From DATAFO01 sp046728015 (GTDB lineage Bacteria > Actinomycetota > Thermoleophilia > Solirubrobacterales > 70-9): a DNA stretch of 34,392 nucleotides. Of the stretch, positions 31,408 through 34,392 are shown piece after piece. The stretch covers positions 1 to 34,392 of the forward strand of contig JBKPDQ010000170.1 of the NCBI GenBank assembly GCA_046728015.1, in the 5' to 3' direction. Every line of letters starts with the position of its first letter. Within the stretch, counting starts at the first letter, position 1. Under the pieces are notes generated by a model. The model was not told where the DNA came from. It ran no database searches and was given only the letters and a program-made list of their open reading frames with translations. The translations under genes were made by a program, and so were the position numbers.

Positions 31408-32636
31408 AGGAACGCCTTGCCGTCGCCGCGATACGTGGTGACCTCGTCGACGATCCGGTCGCCCTCGACCAGATAGAGGGAGTTGAAGCGCTCGCACACC
31501 TCGCCGGCCTTGGCGTGCCGGAAGTAGACGCGATCGCCGACCCGGAACCGGTAGGTGGGTGCGCCCATCAGCGGCGTCTGAACCTCGCCGGCACCCTCCT
31601 GGCGGTCGAATCGCAGCCCGCCCGGCAGGTGGGGCGTCGGCAGCCGGTCCGCTCCGGCCGGTCCGGAGGCGACGTAGCCACCGCCGAGCACGGTCGAGAT
31701 CGCCGACTTCGGCCGCCTCACGATCGGCAGCGCGAAGAACGCGGCGGGAGTGAGGTCGAGCGAGCGGTAGTTGTCGAACAGCGCGGGCGCGTAGAAGCCT
31801 GAACCTGCCGTCAGCTCGGTCACGGCGCCGGCGGCCGCGGTGCGACCGAGGCTGCCCGTGCCGCCGCCGTTCACGAACTCGAGCTCGCGCCCGGTGGCTG
31901 CGAGCGCCTCTCGCACGGAGGCGACGATTCCAGGAAGGCGCTTGCGGATGTCGCGCTGGGAGGCCGACTGCATGCCGCGGATCGCCGCGCTGCGCAGCGG
32001 CCGGCCGGGGATCCGGTCGCCGACTCCCGCGATGTGTCCCTCGTAGGCCATCAGGCCGGCGAGCCGGGTGCCGGGGCGGGCCTCGATCTCCTTGGCCATC
32101 CGTTTCGCCCGCGTCGGATCTCTCACCGGAGATCGCTTGGGGCCGATCTTCGCCAGCCGTCCGCCCAGCGGCCACCACCCGACGTCGATGTCGAGACACA
32201 CGCGCACCTCCGCCGGACCGGCGCCGATCGTCCCCTCGATCAGGTCCAGGTGCGGGCGATCGTCGACCATCAGCACCGGCGCGGGCGAGGCGCCCTCGGC
32301 GGCCAGCCTCGCGACCGCGCCGATCGCTGCACGGTCGACCGACGGATAGGCGACGACGAGATCGTCGAACCCCCGCTCCGACAGGTACAGCGCTTCGGAG
32401 ACCGTGAACGAGAGTACGCCTCGAAAGCCGGGGTCGAGCTCGAAGATCCGGCGCAGCAGGGCGACCGAGCGCACCGACTTCGATGCGACTCGGATCGGCA
32501 GCTCCGCAGCCTGCTCGAGCATCCGCCCGGCGTTGGTCCGCACGGCGTCGAGATCGACGAACGCAAACGGCGGCGCCACCGCTTCGAAGATTCCTTCGTA
32601 GCGGTCATACAGCGCTTCGCGGTCCTCCGTGGACAC
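31404..32636 (-). CDS. PLP-dependent D-threonine aldolase / alanine racemase N-terminal-fold enzyme
   Basis: 410 residues, fold type III PLP enzyme. F-A-F-V-D-L-D-A-V-R-T-N (about 24-35) precedes the PLP lysine K53 in R-V-A-S-K-S-V-R. A barrel follows, with L-M-A-Y-E-G-H and F-V-N-G-G-G-T-G-S; D-serine deaminase / D-threonine aldolase relatives have these. The C-terminal beta domain includes G-D-R-V-Y-F-R-H-A-K-A-G-E, whose His and nearby acids bind metal in D-threonine aldolase. Often annotated amino acid deaminase/aldolase. The GTG 32636 start is chosen because the conserved part opens there. It is paired tail to tail with the lactone oxidase. Confidence 0.85.
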   Translation of the reverse strand: MSTEDREALYDRYEGIFEAVAPPFAFVDLDAVRTNAGRMLEQAAELPIRVASKSVRSVALLRRIFELDPGFRGVLSFTVSEALYLSERGFDDLVVAYPSVDRAAIGAVARLAAEGASPAPVLMVDDRPHLDLIEGTIGAGPAEVRVCLDIDVGWWPLGGRLAKIGPKRSPVRDPTRAKRMAKEIEARPGTRLAGLMAYEGHIAGVGDRIPGRPLRSAAIRGMQSASQRDIRKRLPGIVASVREALAATGRELEFVNGGGTGSLGRTAAAGAVTELTAGSGFYAPALFDNYRSLDLTPAAFFALPIVRRPKSAISTVLGGGYVASGPAGADRLPTPHLPGGLRFDRQEGAGEVQTPLMGAPTYRFRVGDRVYFRHAKAGEVCERFNSLYLVEGDRIVDEVTTYRGDGKAFL

Positions 32637-32693
32637 GGCGCGCGAGGGTAGCTGCTGCCTGCGTGGCGGGGATCGACGGCCGGGAGCCGGCTC

Positions 32694-32699
32694 TAGAAT
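32694..32699 (+). promoter_or_regulatory. Candidate -10 box of tRNA-Ser(GCU) and L,D-transpeptidase
   Basis: TAGAAT, 14 bases before the tRNA. A weak -35-like ATCGAC sits about 17 bases upstream. If correct, this promoter would also serve the following protein gene, which has no room for its own. Confidence 0.45.
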
Positions 32700-32713
32700 C
32701 GACCCAACCCCCC

Positions 32714-32802
32714 GGAGAGGTGGCCGAGTGGCTGAAGGCACTCGCCTGCTAAGCGAGTAGGGGGCGCAAGCTCTCTCGCGGGTTCGAATCCCGCCCTCTC
32801 CG
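32714..32802 (+). tRNA. tRNA-Ser (anticodon GCU)
   Basis: Acceptor GGAGAGG pairs with CCTCTCC; anticodon arm CTCGC-CTGCTAA-GCGAG gives GCT. Class II long variable arm, T loop GGTTCGAATCC, discriminator G; CCA not encoded. Length 89. Only five bases separate its end from the next start codon. Confidence 0.96.
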
Positions 32803-32807
32803 CCTCC

Positions 32808-33638
32808 TTGACGGCTCGGACGAGGTGGACCCATCTGCTCCTGGCGGGCGCGACGACGGCGCTGTGCGCGTTCCTGGTCGCGTGCGGGTCGGATGAGACC
32901 GAGACGGAGGCCGAGACTGTGACGGTCGCGAAGGACTCGAAAGGCGCGAAGGCCGTCGACCCGGACGGGGCCAACGCGCCCGGGCCGGTCGGGCCGGGCC
33001 GCCCCGTCGAGTCCACGCTGTCCCTGGACGTACCTCGCCACGCCTATCCCCTGGTCTGGGTGCGCGCTGGGGAGAAGGTCGAGATCCGCACGGCGCCCGG
33101 CGGCGGCGAAGTCGCCAAGCTCGCGGGACGGGACACGCAGTTCGGATCGCCGAGCGTGTTCGGGGTGGTGCGACGCTCGGGCGACTGGGCGGCGGTGAGC
33201 ACTCCGTACCTCCCGAACGGGCAGCTCGGCTGGGTGCGTCTCGATCCGAGCAAGCTGGACTCCGGGTGGACGAAGCGCTCGATCGTGGTCGATCTCTCCG
33301 AGCGCCGGGCCGAGTTGCGGACCGCGGACACTGTGACCCGGTCGTTCGTCGTCACCGTCGGCATGCCCGGTGCCGAGACCCCGACCGGCCGCTTCGCCGT
33401 CACCGACACGTTCCGCGGCGACCTCAACCCGGCGTACGGCTGCTGCGCCGTCGCGATCTCGGCCAACCAGCCCAACCTGCCGTCCGGGTGGCTGGGCGGA
33501 AGCCGCATCGCCTTCCACGGCACCAGCGGGCCCCTGGGGGTGGCGGCTTCGCACGGTTGCGTGCGCGCGGCCAACCTGGACGTCAACGCGCTCGTCAACA
33601 AGGTGCCCCTCGGCACGCCTGTCTTCATCCGCGCCTAG
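32808..33638 (+). CDS. L,D-transpeptidase (YkuD) lipoprotein
   Basis: Cell-wall enzyme forming 3-3 peptidoglycan cross-links or attaching proteins. 276 residues. A type II signal peptide ends in L-V-A-C26, so it is a membrane-anchored lipoprotein. An acidic/proline linker precedes an SH3-like region (about 76-147), then the YkuD domain with H237-G-T-S and S248-H-G-C251-V-R, the catalytic Cys-His motif. G-C-C (211-213) adds two extra cysteines. The start is TTG 32808; no ATG or GTG exists before the signal peptide, and the tRNA ends five bases earlier, leaving no room for a ribosome binding site outside the tRNA. Confidence 0.92.
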   Translation: MTARTRWTHLLLAGATTALCAFLVACGSDETETEAETVTVAKDSKGAKAVDPDGANAPGPVGPGRPVESTLSLDVPRHAYPLVWVRAGEKVEIRTAPGGGEVAKLAGRDTQFGSPSVFGVVRRSGDWAAVSTPYLPNGQLGWVRLDPSKLDSGWTKRSIVVDLSERRAELRTADTVTRSFVVTVGMPGAETPTGRFAVTDTFRGDLNPAYGCCAVAISANQPNLPSGWLGGSRIAFHGTSGPLGVAASHGCVRAANLDVNALVNKVPLGTPVFIRA

Positions 33639-33670
33639 AGCGGTCCGATCACGCCCGACCCTTCAGTTCC

Positions 33671-33676
33671 TACAAT
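33671..33676 (+). promoter_or_regulatory. Candidate -10 box of tRNA-Arg
   Basis: TACAAT, a near-consensus -10 hexamer 27 bases before the tRNA. No clear -35 box is visible at the right distance. Confidence 0.35.
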
Positions 33677-33703
33677 CGACCGTCCGGGGCAATCCCGAAC
33701 ACC

Positions 33704-33777
33704 GCGCCCGTAGCTCAGTCGGATAGAGCGTCGGTCTACGAAACCGAAGGTCACAGGTTCGAATCCTGTCGGGCGCG
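33704..33777 (+). tRNA. tRNA-Arg (anticodon ACG)
   Basis: Acceptor GCGCCCG pairs with CGGGCGC; anticodon arm TCGGT-CTACGAA-ACCGA gives ACG, the CGN-reading arginine tRNA whose A34 is normally converted to inosine. T loop GGTTCGAATCC, discriminator G, CCA not encoded. Length 74. Confidence 0.96.
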
Positions 33778-33784
33778 CTCCCTT

Positions 33785-33809
33785 GATAGAAGCCGAATCT
33801 GGCTCTATC
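33785..33809 (+). terminator. Hairpin after tRNA-Arg
   Basis: GATAG-A-AGCC, loop GAATCT, GGCT-CTATC: nine pairs with one bulged base, eight bases after the tRNA. Probable terminator or processing signal; no T-tract. Confidence 0.45.
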
Positions 33810-33846
33810 GGTGCGCTTGCGCCGCGCTCAGCGGCTCCCCGCGTCA

Positions 33847-33909
33847 ACCGCTCCAGACCGCTCAAGACCGCTCCAGGGGGGTGTTGACTTTCCCACGGCT
33901 TTCCCACGG
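33847..33909. repeat. Two short tandem repeats downstream of tRNA-Arg
   Basis: Three ten-base units, ACCGCTCCAG, ACCGCTCAAG, ACCGCTCCAG (33847-33876), are followed by two eleven-base units CTTTCCCACGG (33888-33909). The stretch 33778-34006 otherwise holds no gene; apparent open frames on the minus strand run through the tRNA and are artefacts. Short tandem sites next to a tRNA recall arm-type sites of tyrosine integrases, but no integrase is in the window. Confidence 0.5.
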
Positions 33910-34006
33910 GCTCCTGCCGGGCGGCTCGGGCAGCGCCGGGCTCGACTACCGCGATTCGGCGTCCCGGGGGCCAGCGCTCCACGCTCCTCGAATCGGCGGG
34001 GCGTGA

Positions 34007-34387
34007 TCAGGCGTCGTCGGGACGCGACTTTCGGTTGTCTGCCTGACGGAGCATCGCGTCGATCTTGGGGTCGAATCCAAGTTCCCAGATTTCCTGGTCG
34101 CAGCGGCACGCGGCAGCCCACTTGGCAGCCCATTTGTGCGCTTCCTCGCGTGAGGGCACCTCGATCACCGTGAGTCCGCCGACCGTCACCGGTGGGCCGT
34201 CAGTGACCGTCCCGTCGGCGGCCACGATGCTTGCCCTCTGGTCTTCCAATCCACTGCCGCACACCCACACGCCGGCGTCGATGGCCTCCTGGCTGACCGC
34301 GTGCGCGGCCTTGTCAACGTCCGGCATGTCCTCGTCGGGGATGTGGTCCATCGCGTGGGCATCCAGAACCAGCACGTACTGCGGCAT
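34007..34387 (-). CDS. YCII-related domain protein (DGPF-like)
   Basis: 126 residues, ferredoxin-like alpha+beta fold of the YCII/DGPF family. M-P-Q-Y-V-L-V-L-D forms the first strand, and the A-I-D-A-G-V-W-V-C-G-S-G-L segment follows a helix. V-T-D-G-P-P-V matches the family D-G-P motif, I-E-V-P-S-R-E-E-A-H-K-W-A is the next helix, and I-W-E-L the final strand. In actinobacteria such genes often lie beside an ECF sigma factor; whatever precedes this gene is outside the window. The biochemical role is not established. ATG 34387 is complete within the window. Confidence 0.85.
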   Translation of the reverse strand: MPQYVLVLDAHAMDHIPDEDMPDVDKAAHAVSQEAIDAGVWVCGSGLEDQRASIVAADGTVTDGPPVTVGGLTVIEVPSREEAHKWAAKWAAACRCDQEIWELGFDPKIDAMLRQADNRKSRPDDA

Positions 34388-34392
34388 CGCAT

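Noticed and set aside
31404..33554. 716-codon minus-strand frame over the PLP enzyme, tRNA-Ser and L,D-transpeptidase
   Set aside because: Only the part up to 32636 is homologous to a protein family; the rest is antisense to clear genes.
33635..33982. Minus-strand open frame of 115 codons with a pattern resembling many database proteins (G-F-E-P-V-T-F-G-F)
   Set aside because: The segment is the translated complement of tRNA-Arg, a well-known false gene.
1..34392. CRISPR array, insertion sequence or prophage
   Set aside because: No regularly spaced repeats, transposase, integrase or phage structural gene is visible.

Overview
The window is high-GC DNA with densely packed genes, many GTG starts, overlapping stop/start codons and tRNA genes without an encoded CCA end. 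Together with an acyl-CoA carboxylase beta subunit, a ferredoxin-type sulfite reductase, RTX-type repeats and the style of the sigma factor, this suggests a chromosomal segment of an actinobacterium, most likely the Thermoleophilia/Solirubrobacterales. The taxonomy is an inference from protein style; no database was searched.

Layout. 1-5.2 kb: end of a DEAD-box RNA helicase, a flippase-like membrane protein, a GT-C-like membrane protein, an EamA transporter and a HAD-like protein with an altered active site. 5.2-7.6 kb: a phosphotransferase-family protein converging on an acyl-CoA dehydrogenase, a pairing typical of acyl-CoA catabolism. 7.6-14.5 kb: sulfur block, with a TauE/SafE permease, a cysteine-free Rrf2 regulator, a PHP phosphoesterase, and a tightly overlapping minus-strand operon sir-cysH-sat-cysC that takes sulfate to sulfide. 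A perfect inverted repeat overlaps the probable sir promoter. 14.5-22.4 kb: dodecin, a possible carboxylase epsilon subunit, an ornithine cyclodeaminase-family enzyme, a carboxyltransferase, an ATP-grasp enzyme, a degenerate HD-GYP protein, an SRPBCC-like protein and a methylmalonyl-CoA mutase large subunit (propionyl-CoA/methylmalonyl-CoA metabolism). 22.4-29.9 kb: envelope polysaccharide block with two GT4 glycosyltransferases, UDP-glucuronate decarboxylase, a sigma-like regulator, an ABC-2 exporter and a secreted GH26-like hydrolase. 30-34.4 kb: three tRNA genes, a sugar-lactone oxidase converging on a D-threonine-aldolase-like PLP enzyme, an L,D-transpeptidase and a YCII protein.

The least expected content lies in the gaps. 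Four gaps hold decayed gene fragments, all on the minus strand: a class III nucleotidyl cyclase, an RTX-repeat protein, a DUF559 endonuclease and a family 2 glycosyltransferase. Three of them are split by a frameshift. A ~36-bp palindromic element (arms TTTGTCACG / CGTGACAAA) occurs twice, once in the cyclase relic and once inside the start of an intact glycosyltransferase gene. It lies in the same reading frame both times, encoding F-V-T-x-x-V-T-K-A. It behaves like a dispersed, protein-coding palindromic element and is the best candidate here for something undescribed.
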